Shown here: positions 1-5,887 of the stretch, piece after piece
Position numbering within the stretch: the first letter of the stretch is position 1
Layout of the letters: each line of letters opens with the position of its first letter
Source: Frankiales bacterium
GTDB taxonomy: Bacteria; Actinomycetota; Actinomycetes; Mycobacteriales; SCTD01
DNA length: 7,053 nucleotides
Direction: 5' to 3'
NCBI GenBank assembly: GCA_025464915.1
Contig: JAODNF010000204.1
Coordinates: 1 to 7,053 of the forward strand
Made by a program: the position numbers and the translations under genes
Notes under the pieces: model-generated
The model's database searches: none
What the model was told of the DNA's origin: nothing
The model's input: only the letters and a program-made list of their open reading frames with translations

Positions 1-674
1 TCCTCGATGTCGGCCTTGGCCTTCGTGGCGTAGGTGTCGACGTACTCCTGGCCGGACAGCAGCATCAGCTCGTACATGATCTCGTCGGTGATGGAGCGGA
101 GCACGAAGCGGTCGCCCTCCATCCCCTCGTAGCGGCTGAAGTCGAGCGGCTTGCCGACCTTGATGCCGACCCGGCCGAGGCGCGGGATGACCTTGCCGGT
201 CGGCTGCACGACGTCGGTGTTGATCATCGCGACGGGGATGACGGGGACGCCGGCCTCGAGGGCCATCCGGGCGACGCCGGTCTTGCCGCGGTAGAGCCGG
301 CCGTCCGGCGAACGGGTTCCCTCGGGATAGAGCCCGAGCAGGTTGCCCTCGGCCAGGATCCGCTTCGCCGTGTTGAGCGCGGCCTCTGAGGCGGCGCCGC
401 CGGAGCGGTCGATCGGGACCTGACCGACGCCCGCGAAGAACATCTTGTTGAGCCGGCCCTTGACGCCCTTGCCCGTGAAGTAGTCGGCCTTCGCGAGGAA
501 CGTGACCCGCCGGGTCACGACCAGCGGCAGGAAGATCGAGTCGCTGAAGCTCAGGTGGTTGCTGGCCAGGATCGCGGGACCGTCGGACGGGATGTGCTCG
601 GGGTGGTCGATCCAGGGCCGGAACAGGGTCCGCAGGATGGGCGTCAAGATCGCCTTGACCACCCAGTAGAACAC
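1..674 (-). CDS. PlsC-family lysophospholipid acyltransferase (1-acyl-sn-glycerol-3-phosphate acyltransferase-like), 3' end cut by window edge
   Basis: Probably transfers an acyl chain to lysophosphatidic acid or a related lysolipid at the inner face of the cytoplasmic membrane. In the 224 visible residues all four acyltransferase blocks are present: NHxxxxD (His40, Asp45), the GQVPIDR block (84-90), YPEGTR (116-121) and VPVIPV (143-148). The N-terminus (FYWVVKAILTPIL) is hydrophobic and probably membrane-associated. I chose the GTG at 674 because a GGAGGGG lies 5 nt upstream of it and because relatives, as I recall them, begin MFYW. An in-frame ATG at 692 has no good ribosome site. The C-terminus continues beyond base 1. 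The exact acceptor is unknown, since actinobacteria carry several paralogues, so I give no symbol. It is divergent from the alpha/beta hydrolase. Family assignment is secure; substrate is inferred. Confidence 0.93.
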   Translation of the reverse strand, partial: MFYWVVKAILTPILRTLFRPWIDHPEHIPSDGPAILASNHLSFSDSIFLPLVVTRRVTFLAKADYFTGKGVKGRLNKMFFAGVGQVPIDRSGGAASEAALNTAKRILAEGNLLGLYPEGTRSPDGRLYRGKTGVARMALEAGVPVIPVAMINTDVVQPTGKVIPRLGRVGIKVGKPLDFSRYEGMEGDRFVLRSITDEIMYELMLLSGQEYVDTYATKAKADIE

Positions 675-771
675 CCGAACCCCTCCAGACATATCGACCT
701 GTGACGACCATGACCCTATGCGTTTCGCCCGTCGTCCGCCATGGTCTCCGGCGGCGTGCGACGATCCTCAC
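675..771. promoter_or_regulatory. Divergent intergenic region, promoters expected but weakly defined
   Basis: Roughly 97 bases separate the acyltransferase start from the proposed hydrolase start, so both promoters should lie here. On the minus strand TAGGGT (718-713) fits a TAnnnT -10 box, but no convincing -35 lies upstream. On the plus strand GACGAT (760-765) sits 6 nt before the GTG at 772, the spacing expected for a leaderless transcript. Both matches are weak and could be chance. Confidence 0.25.
680..686 (-). promoter_or_regulatory. Ribosome binding site deciding the acyltransferase start
   Basis: GGAGGGG on the minus strand, 5 nt before the GTG at 674. It favours that GTG over the upstream ATG at 692, which would place this purine run inside the coding sequence. 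Confidence 0.7.
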
Positions 772-1536
772 GTGCCTTCTCCGACAGTGATGCCCGGCGC
801 CGAGCCCATCGACCTGCCCGGTGGCCCGATCGGGGTCGTGCTCAGCCACGGCTTCACCGGCACCACCCAGTCCATGCGGCCCTGGGCAGAGCACTTGCAC
901 GCTGCAGGCTTCTCGGTCACGGCCCCCCGCCTACCGGGTCACGGGACCTCCCCCAAGGACCAGAACACGACCCGGTTCGAGGACTGGTACGGCGAGGTGG
1001 AGCGGTCCTTCGACGCCTTGCTCGCGACCTGCTCGAGCGTGTTCGTCATGGGGCTGTCGATGGGCGGCACGATCGCCCTGCGCCTCGCCGAGCTGCGCCA
1101 AGAGGTCGCGGGCCTCGTGATCGTCAACGCCGCCCTCGGCACCGAGCGCAAGGACGCCAAGGCGCTCCCGCTGCTGGCGAAGCTGGTCCCGACGTTCAAG
1201 GGCGTCGGCAACGACATCAAGAAGCCCGGCATCACCGAGCTCGCCTACCCGAAGATGGGGCTCAAGGCCGCGCTGTCGCTGCAGCAGGCCTGGCCCGTCG
1301 TGCGCGGTGACCTGGCGAGGATTCGCTGCCCCGTGCTCGCGTTCCGCTCCGCCGAGGACCACGTCGTGGAGCCGCTCTCCGGCCGGCTGCTGCTCGAGGG
1401 CGTGCCGCAGGCCGAGGAGGTCGTGCTCGACAACAGCTATCACGTCGCGACCCTCGACAACGACGCCTCCACGATCTTCGAGGGGTCCGTCGCGTTCGTC
1501 CGCAAGCACGCAGCAGCGCATGACGCATCCCGCTGA
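772..1536 (+). CDS. Alpha/beta hydrolase (carboxylesterase / monoacylglycerol lipase type)
   Basis: A cytoplasmic serine hydrolase of 254 aa, the usual length for small Est30/monoacylglycerol-lipase-like esterases. Numbering from the GTG at 772, it shows the oxyanion-loop motif HGFTG (26-30), the nucleophile elbow GLSMGG with Ser96, the acid Asp196 in SAEDHVV, and the catalytic His224 in NSYHVATLDND. The triad is complete and correctly ordered. No signal peptide is seen. The start is uncertain: the frame is open from ATG 718, but those first residues look unlike the family, and MPGAEP at ATG 790 is where similarity should begin. None of the three starts has a clear Shine-Dalgarno. It overlaps the next gene by 17 nt, suggesting co-transcription. 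The substrate is not determinable; a short-chain ester or monoacylglycerol is likely from the family. Confidence 0.9.
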   Translation: MPSPTVMPGAEPIDLPGGPIGVVLSHGFTGTTQSMRPWAEHLHAAGFSVTAPRLPGHGTSPKDQNTTRFEDWYGEVERSFDALLATCSSVFVMGLSMGGTIALRLAELRQEVAGLVIVNAALGTERKDAKALPLLAKLVPTFKGVGNDIKKPGITELAYPKMGLKAALSLQQAWPVVRGDLARIRCPVLAFRSAEDHVVEPLSGRLLLEGVPQAEEVVLDNSYHVATLDNDASTIFEGSVAFVRKHAAAHDASR

Positions 1537-2389
1537 CGGCCGCCGCGACAACGGGCTCCCCTCCACCGAGTGGGGAGCCCTGGTGGACCTCGACCCGCGG
1601 CTGTCCGACTCCCTGCTGGAGTCCCTCGCTGCCGAGGGCGTTCCGGCGTACGTCGAGCCGGCGCGGGACGTCGACAGCTACACCCGGGCGACGACGCTGC
1701 CCAAGCGCCCCCTCGACCGTTTGTGGGTCGACCCGGCCCAGGCCGACCTGGCCCGCGCCTGCGTGACGGCGGAGGTCATCGACCTGGCTGCGCTGCTCGA
1801 GCCGGGGACGTCGCCGTCCGGCCTGGTCCGCCCGGTTCCGCGCACGGCGGCAGCGCGCGTGCTCGCCCCGCCGGAGCTGCCCTCGACGGCGATCAGCCCG
1901 ATCCAGCCGCCGGTCGGCGGCGACGCCCTGCCGAGCGACGACGAGCTGTTCCGGCAGATCGTCGCGGGCTTCTCCTCGGAGAGCGGTGACCCGGTCCCCC
2001 GGTGGCCCGTGGCGGAGGACGTCGACTCCGATGCGCCGCCGTCGTCGGACGCGCCGCGCCGTCGTCGTACCGACCGCTCCTCGGCTGCCTCCGAGGTCGA
2101 GGGGCTGCCCTCCTGGGTCGAGCCGGCTGCCCTCGAGGACGACGGGCACTACGAGCCACCGGCACCTCCCAAGGTCGGCCGCCCCCGGGGACGGACGGTC
2201 ATGTCGCTCCTCATGGTCGTCGTCGGGTTCCTCGCGATCTTCGCTCCGACGCTCGTGCTCCTGACGGACGACCCGCTGTCGCTCGTGTTCGGCCTCGCGC
2301 TCACCGTCGGGGGTGCTGCGCTGCTCGTCATGTCGATGCGCGATGCTCCTCCGACCGACAGCGACCCCGACGACGGTGCGGTGGTCTGA
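1520..2389 (+). CDS. Conserved actinobacterial membrane-anchored protein, DUF308-like, function unknown
   Basis: 289 aa with no known activity. The N-terminal part (about 17-90: EWGALVDLDPRL, then AAEGVPAYVEP and LDRLWVDP) looks like a small soluble domain resembling the DUF2007-type 'putative signal transducing' fold. Next comes a long low-complexity Pro/Asp/Ser linker (about 95-215) ending in a basic RRRR patch (180-183) and a conserved-looking HYEPPAPPK motif (210-218). Two hydrophobic helices follow (about 228-247 and 253-272), then a short acidic tail. The topology suggests a membrane hairpin carrying a soluble N-terminal domain. The ATG at 1520 overlaps the hydrolase by 17 nt and has no clear ribosome site. 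A GTG at 1583 has GGGGAG 5 nt upstream and is a real alternative, but it would cut off the EWGALV block that I recall as conserved. The next gene follows after 19 nt. Confidence 0.82.
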   Translation: MTHPADGRRDNGLPSTEWGALVDLDPRLSDSLLESLAAEGVPAYVEPARDVDSYTRATTLPKRPLDRLWVDPAQADLARACVTAEVIDLAALLEPGTSPSGLVRPVPRTAAARVLAPPELPSTAISPIQPPVGGDALPSDDELFRQIVAGFSSESGDPVPRWPVAEDVDSDAPPSSDAPRRRRTDRSSAASEVEGLPSWVEPAALEDDGHYEPPAPPKVGRPRGRTVMSLLMVVVGFLAIFAPTLVLLTDDPLSLVFGLALTVGGAALLVMSMRDAPPTDSDPDDGAVV

Positions 2390-2396
2390 GCTCTCC

Positions 2397-2403
2397 GAAG
2401 GAG
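2397..2403 (+). promoter_or_regulatory. Ribosome binding site fixing a GTG start at 2409
   Basis: GAAGGAG ends 5 nt before GTG 2409. The reading frame is open further upstream (ATG 2313), but that would overlap the preceding gene by 77 nt and lacks a comparable site. Confidence 0.75.
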
Positions 2404-2408
2404 ATGGC

Positions 2409-3638
2409 GTGACGGTCAGCGAGAGCCTCGAGGCACGTGGGCACCTGATGGACTCGGGTGTCCTGGCCTCCGTGCTGGACGACGTGCTGGCCTACGGCGG
2501 CGACTACCGGATCGACCGGCTCGACGTCGGCAAGCGGCACGAGGACGAGTCCTACGCGCGGATCGTGGTCTCGGCCGACGACGACCCGGCGCTGCAGCGG
2601 CTGCTGATGCGCCTGCAGATCCACGGCATGAACCAGGTGGACCCGGGCGAGGCCGTCATCCGGGCGGTCGAGCGCGACGGCGTCTTCCCGGACGACTTCT
2701 ACTCGACGACCAACCTCGAGACCGTCGTGCGCATCGGCGGCCAGTGGATCCCCGTCGAGCAGCCCGAGATGGACTGCGGCCTCGTCGTCGTCGGCGACCG
2801 CGTGCGCACCGTGCCCGTCTCGGACGTCCGCGCCGGCGACCAGGTCGTGTGCGGGGCCTCGGGCGTGAAGGTCGTGCTGCCGGTCCGCGAGCACTCGACC
2901 AGCGAGGACTCCTTCGAGTTCATGAGCAGCTCGGTCTCCTCCGAGAAGCCGCAGGCGCTGCTGGTCCGGCAGATCGCGCAGCGCATGAAGGAGGTCAAGG
3001 CAGACGGACAGAAGGTGCTCTGGGTCGGTGGGCCCGGCATCGTGCACACCGGTGCGGCGCCGGCCTTCACGGCACTCGTCGAGGCCGGGTACGTCGACGT
3101 GCTGTTCGCCGGCAACGCCCTCGCGACGCACGACATCGAGTCCGCCCTCTACGGCACGTCGCTCGGCGTCGACCTCGCCATGGGCAAGGGCGTCGAGCAC
3201 GGGCACGAGCACCACATCCGCGCGATCAACACGATCCGCCGCGAGGGGTCGATCGCGGCCGCCGTCGAGTCGGGCGTGCTGACCGGCGGCATCATGCACG
3301 CGCTCGTGAAGGGCGGCAAGAAGATCGTGCTCGTCGGCTCGGTGCGCGACGACGGCCCGCTGCCCGACGTCTACACCGACGTCATCGTGGGCCAGCGCGC
3401 GATGCGGGCCGAGCTGCCCGGTGTCGGCTTCGCCATCATGGTCGCGACGATGCTGCACTCCATCGCGACGGGGAACATCCTGCCGGCCTCGATCCCGCTC
3501 GTCTGCGTCGACATCAACCCCGCGACCGTGACCAAGCTCGCCGACCGCGGGTCCGCCCAGGCGGTCGGCATCGTCACCGACATCGGGCTGTTCCTCGAGC
3601 AGATGGCCCGCGAGCTCATCCCCGGCTACAGCACCTAG
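2409..3638 (+). CDS. TIGR00300 / LOR-SDH-domain protein, probable NAD-dependent ornithine cyclodeaminase
   Basis: 409 aa, matching the stand-alone archaeal TIGR00300 proteins and the C-terminal half of cyanobacterial ArgZ/AgrE. The LOR/SDH conserved region (Saccharop_dh_N) covers about residues 8-100, with GHLMDSGVL (11-19) and DVGKRHEDESYARI (39-52). The rest shows a nucleotide-binding-like GGPGIVHTG (207-215), VLFAGNALATHDIE (231-244), GHEHHIRAIN (265-274), RDDGPLPDVYTD (313-324), ATMLHSIATGN (346-356) and CVDINPATVTKL (366-377). From the family, the likely reaction is ornithine to proline plus ammonia with bound NAD. It is not related to the mu-crystallin-type ornithine cyclodeaminases. 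There is no arginine dihydrolase domain at the N-terminus and no room for one upstream. It is third in the plus-strand set and faces carbamate kinase. Family membership is firm; the activity is inferred from characterised relatives. Confidence 0.88.
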   Translation: MTVSESLEARGHLMDSGVLASVLDDVLAYGGDYRIDRLDVGKRHEDESYARIVVSADDDPALQRLLMRLQIHGMNQVDPGEAVIRAVERDGVFPDDFYSTTNLETVVRIGGQWIPVEQPEMDCGLVVVGDRVRTVPVSDVRAGDQVVCGASGVKVVLPVREHSTSEDSFEFMSSSVSSEKPQALLVRQIAQRMKEVKADGQKVLWVGGPGIVHTGAAPAFTALVEAGYVDVLFAGNALATHDIESALYGTSLGVDLAMGKGVEHGHEHHIRAINTIRREGSIAAAVESGVLTGGIMHALVKGGKKIVLVGSVRDDGPLPDVYTDVIVGQRAMRAELPGVGFAIMVATMLHSIATGNILPASIPLVCVDINPATVTKLADRGSAQAVGIVTDIGLFLEQMARELIPGYST

Positions 3639-3646
3639 CCCCCGGG

Positions 3647-3709
3647 CCGCGAATGGCTACAGCACTTCGGATTCCGGGCCCGTTTTCGAAGTGCTGTAGC
3701 CATTCGCGG
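3647..3709. repeat. Perfect 23-bp inverted repeat with 17-nt loop, likely bidirectional terminator or dispersed palindromic element
   Basis: Left arm 3647-3669 and right arm 3687-3709 are exact reverse complements (core GAATGGCTACAGCACTTCG). The loop 3670-3686 contains the palindrome CGGGCCCG and a TTTT run. It begins 9 nt after the plus-strand stop and ends 2 nt before the carbamate kinase stop, so it fills the gap between convergent genes. Neither side is followed by a U-tract, so it is not a textbook intrinsic terminator, though actinobacterial terminators often lack one. It is about 60% GC, lower than its neighbours. Confidence 0.85.
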
Positions 3710-3711
3710 GG

Positions 3712-4641
3712 TCAGGGGGTGATGCGGGTGCCTGCCTCACCCCGCAGGACCGCGGCGGCGTCGGCGAGGGCGCCGATGGCGGCGGCGCCGCCGGCCTTCA
3801 CGAAGGTGACGCAGGCCTCGACCTTCGGGCCCATCGAGCCCTCGGGGAACTCCCCCGACCGCAGCCAGCCGGTGGCCTCGGCGACCGTCATCGTCGACAG
3901 CGAGCGGGCGGTCGGGGTGCCGTAGCCGACCTGGACGGCGGGCGCCTCGGTCAGCACGAGCAGCAGGTCGGCACCGACGACGGCCGCGAGCAGCGCGGCG
4001 GTGCGGTCCTTGTCGACGACGGCCTCGACGCCGTGCAGCTGACCCCGGTGCTCGACGACGGGGACGCCCCCACCGCCTGCGGCCACCACGACGTGACCGC
4101 TGTCGACGAGAGCGCGCAGCGGCCCCTCCTCGACGAAGCGCAGCGGCTTGGGCGAGGCCACGACGCGGCGCCACCGCCCGTCCGACTGGATCGCGAAGAC
4201 GTGCCCGGATGCGTGCGAGATCGCTTGCGCCTCAGGCCTTTCGTACGACGGCCCGACCGGCTTCGAGGGCCGCCGGAAAGCAGCGGAGCGGCCGTCGACG
4301 ACGACCTGCGTGACAAGGGTCAGCACCCGCGCCGACAGCCGCCGGCGGCGCAGCGCGTTGTCGAGGGCCTGCGCGACGAGATAGCCCAGCTGGCCCTGCG
4401 AGAGGGCGCCGCAGACGTCCATCGGCATCGGCGGGACGTCGGCGGCGGACCGTTCCTGCTGGAGCAGCAGCCGACCCACCTGGGGGCCGTTCCCGTGGGT
4501 GAGGACGAGCGAGTGGCCGTCGGCCACCAACGAGGCGAGTACGTCGGCAGCGGCCGTCAACGACGAGCGCATCTCCTCGACGGAGCCGTCACCCCCGGCC
4601 GGGGAGAGCGCGTTGCCGCCGAGCGCGACGACGAGGCGCAC
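3712..4641 (-). CDS. arcC: Carbamate kinase
   Basis: Cytoplasmic amino-acid-kinase-fold enzyme, carbamoyl phosphate + ADP to ATP + carbamate, usually the last step of arginine deiminase or agmatine/purine breakdown. It is 309 aa, the normal length. Motifs in order: ALGGNAL (6-12), LTHGNGPQVG (47-56), SKPVGPSYE (126-134), RRVVASPKP (158-166), AAGGGGVPVV (187-196), VDKDRTAALLA (209-219), LTEAP (230-234) and the C-terminal FPEGSMGPKVEA (265-276). No key block is missing. The start is GTG 4641, 3 nt after the glucokinase stop and without a Shine-Dalgarno, so translation is probably coupled to the upstream gene. It is the last gene of the minus-strand operon. No arginine deiminase or ornithine carbamoyltransferase lies in the window, which is unusual for arcC. 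Confidence 0.95.
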   Translation of the reverse strand: MRLVVALGGNALSPAGGDGSVEEMRSSLTAAADVLASLVADGHSLVLTHGNGPQVGRLLLQQERSAADVPPMPMDVCGALSQGQLGYLVAQALDNALRRRRLSARVLTLVTQVVVDGRSAAFRRPSKPVGPSYERPEAQAISHASGHVFAIQSDGRWRRVVASPKPLRFVEEGPLRALVDSGHVVVAAGGGGVPVVEHRGQLHGVEAVVDKDRTAALLAAVVGADLLLVLTEAPAVQVGYGTPTARSLSTMTVAEATGWLRSGEFPEGSMGPKVEACVTFVKAGGAAAIGALADAAAVLRGEAGTRITP

Positions 4642-4644
4642 GCG

Positions 4645-5589
4645 TCAGCCGAGTCGTGCGAGGTCGGCCGCCCCGACCATGCCCGCGGAGTTTCCGAGCT
4701 GCGCATGCCGGATCTCGGCGTGCGGGCGGTGGGTCGTGCCGGTGAGGCGCCGCGCGAACGTCTCGCGCGCCGGGGCCAGCAGCAGCTCGCCGGCGTCGGC
4801 GACCCCTCCGCCGACGACGAACAGCGCGGGGTCGAGCATCGCGGCGAGATCGGCGAGGCCCTGACCGAGCCAGCCACCGACGCGGGAGAACGCCTCCAGG
4901 GCCGCCGGGTCGCCCTCCTGGGCGGCCGTCGTGACCTCCGGGGGCGTGATGCCCTCCGGCGTGCCGTTGCCGAGCTCGAGCAGCCGGGCGCCGTAGTCGC
5001 GTCGGACGTCGGCGATCTCGCGCGCCTCACGCAGCAGCGCGCGCCCGGAGCAGTACTGCTCCCAGCAGCCGTCCTGGCCGCAGCCGCAGCGGCGGCCGTT
5101 CGGGAAGACCCGGATGTGGCCGAACTCGGCCCCGATGCCCCAGCGGCCGCGGTAGAGCTGGCCGTTCATCACGATGCCGCCGCCGATGCCGGTGCCCACG
5201 GTGACGCAGATCAGGTCGGTGGCGCCCTGGCCCGCCCCGAAGCGGTGCTCGCCCCAGGCCGCCGCGTTCGCGTCGTTCTCGACGACCACGGGCAGGCCGA
5301 CCAGCTTCGCGACTTCGTCGCGCAAGGGCTCGTCGCGCCAGGCGAGGTTGGGGGCGAACAGCACGGTCGAGCGGTCGGCGTCGATGAACCCCGCCGCGCC
5401 GATGCCGACGGCGACGACGTCGTGGTCCTTGCGGAGCTCCTTCACGACCTGGGCGATGGTGTGCTCGACCGCCTCAGGGTCGGTGCTCGGCGTCGGGCGG
5501 CGCAGCTGCGCGACGATCGTCCCGTCCTCGTCGACGACGCCGGCGGCGACCTTGGTCCCCCCGATGTCCACGCCGATGGTCAGCGCCAC
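4645..5589 (-). CDS. glk: ROK-family glucokinase
   Basis: Phosphorylates glucose to glucose 6-phosphate in the cytoplasm, using ATP and possibly polyphosphate. 314 aa, typical of actinobacterial Glk. The phosphate-binding DIGGTK is at 8-13, the catalytic base Asp106 is in VENDANAA (103-110), TVGTGIGGG is at 130-138, and GAEFGHI (153-159) supplies the sugar-contacting Glu and the first zinc ligand His158. The ROK zinc motif CGCGQDGCWE (168-177) gives Cys168, Cys170 and Cys175. DPALFVVGGGV (253-263) closes the nucleotide site. There is no N-terminal helix-turn-helix, so this is a kinase and not a ROK repressor. The GTG start at 5589 lies 1 nt after the upstream stop, with GGGAGGG 5 nt before it. 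Glucose is the best guess for substrate; other hexoses cannot be excluded. Confidence 0.93.
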   Translation of the reverse strand: MALTIGVDIGGTKVAAGVVDEDGTIVAQLRRPTPSTDPEAVEHTIAQVVKELRKDHDVVAVGIGAAGFIDADRSTVLFAPNLAWRDEPLRDEVAKLVGLPVVVENDANAAAWGEHRFGAGQGATDLICVTVGTGIGGGIVMNGQLYRGRWGIGAEFGHIRVFPNGRRCGCGQDGCWEQYCSGRALLREAREIADVRRDYGARLLELGNGTPEGITPPEVTTAAQEGDPAALEAFSRVGGWLGQGLADLAAMLDPALFVVGGGVADAGELLLAPARETFARRLTGTTHRPHAEIRHAQLGNSAGMVGAADLARLG

Positions 5590-5590
5590 G

Positions 5591-5887
5591 TCAGCCCTCC
5601 CGGATGTCGATGGGCTGCACGCGGCTGGCGCCCCCGCCTGCGTTCGTCGGGGACGTCACTGCGGACTTCAGCGCTGCGACGAAGGAGGCCGCGGCGTCGA
5701 GCAGGTGCTCGGCCGTCTCGGGCTTCACCTGGCGCATCAGCGCGATGCCCTGGCACAGCGGGCAGACCTGGCACTCCGCACCGCCGGTCGCGAGGTGCTC
5801 ACCGTCGAAGCGGGTGCGCGCCCAGTCCTGCACGGCGCCGAGCAGCTTGGCCGCCTCGTCGCCGGCGGAGCCCAGGGACTCAGACAT
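5591..5887 (-). CDS. Small conserved protein with a CxxCxxC motif, function unknown (DUF5304-like?)
   Basis: 98 aa. After an acidic, probably helical N-terminus (SAGDEAAKLLGAVQDWAR), residues 38-51 read ECQVCPLCQGIALM, with Cys39, Cys42 and Cys45 in a C-x2-C-x2-C arrangement. A second helix follows (PETAEHLLDAAASFVAALKSAV, about 56-77), then a short unstructured tail. There is no signal peptide or membrane segment. The ATG at 5887 overlaps the end of the ArsA-like gene by 8 nt (ATGTCTGA), and GGAGGG (5896-5891) lies 3 nt upstream, so the two are translationally coupled. Similar small proteins with a Cys-Pro-x-Cys core occur in actinobacteria; from memory they resemble DUF5304 and mycobacterial Rv2183c. 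The cysteines could bind a metal or act in redox, but this is inference. Confidence 0.85.
   Translation of the reverse strand: MSESLGSAGDEAAKLLGAVQDWARTRFDGEHLATGGAECQVCPLCQGIALMRQVKPETAEHLLDAAASFVAALKSAVTSPTNAGGGASRVQPIDIREG
5595..5601 (-). promoter_or_regulatory. Ribosome binding site for glucokinase
   Basis: GGGAGGG on the minus strand, inside the last codons of the 98-aa gene and 5 nt before GTG 5589. It fixes the glucokinase start and indicates strong translation within the operon. Confidence 0.7.

Noticed and set aside
502..518. GTGACCCG-C-CGGGTCAC palindrome
   Set aside because: It lies inside the acyltransferase coding sequence (residues VTRRVT) and follows from the codons used; nothing suggests an operator there.
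2328..3458. 376-codon minus-strand open frame opposite the TIGR00300 gene
   Set aside because: Its composition is His/Asp/Arg-rich low complexity, as expected of an antisense shadow, while the plus strand encodes a recognised family across the whole stretch.
2409..3638. Lysine-ketoglutarate reductase/saccharopine dehydrogenase
   Set aside because: The LOR/SDH name comes from one shared domain. The full-length match is to the TIGR00300/ArgZ C-terminal type, and no saccharopine dehydrogenase domain or lysine-pathway neighbour is present.
2744..3925. 393-codon plus-strand open frame running through the TIGR00300 gene, the palindrome and into arcC
   Set aside because: It is Arg-rich, without recognisable motifs, and crosses the inverted repeat; it is a frame shadow of real genes on both strands.
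4645..5589. ROK-type transcriptional repressor
   Set aside because: There is no N-terminal helix-turn-helix; the protein begins directly at the phosphate-binding motif, and the kinase residues are intact.
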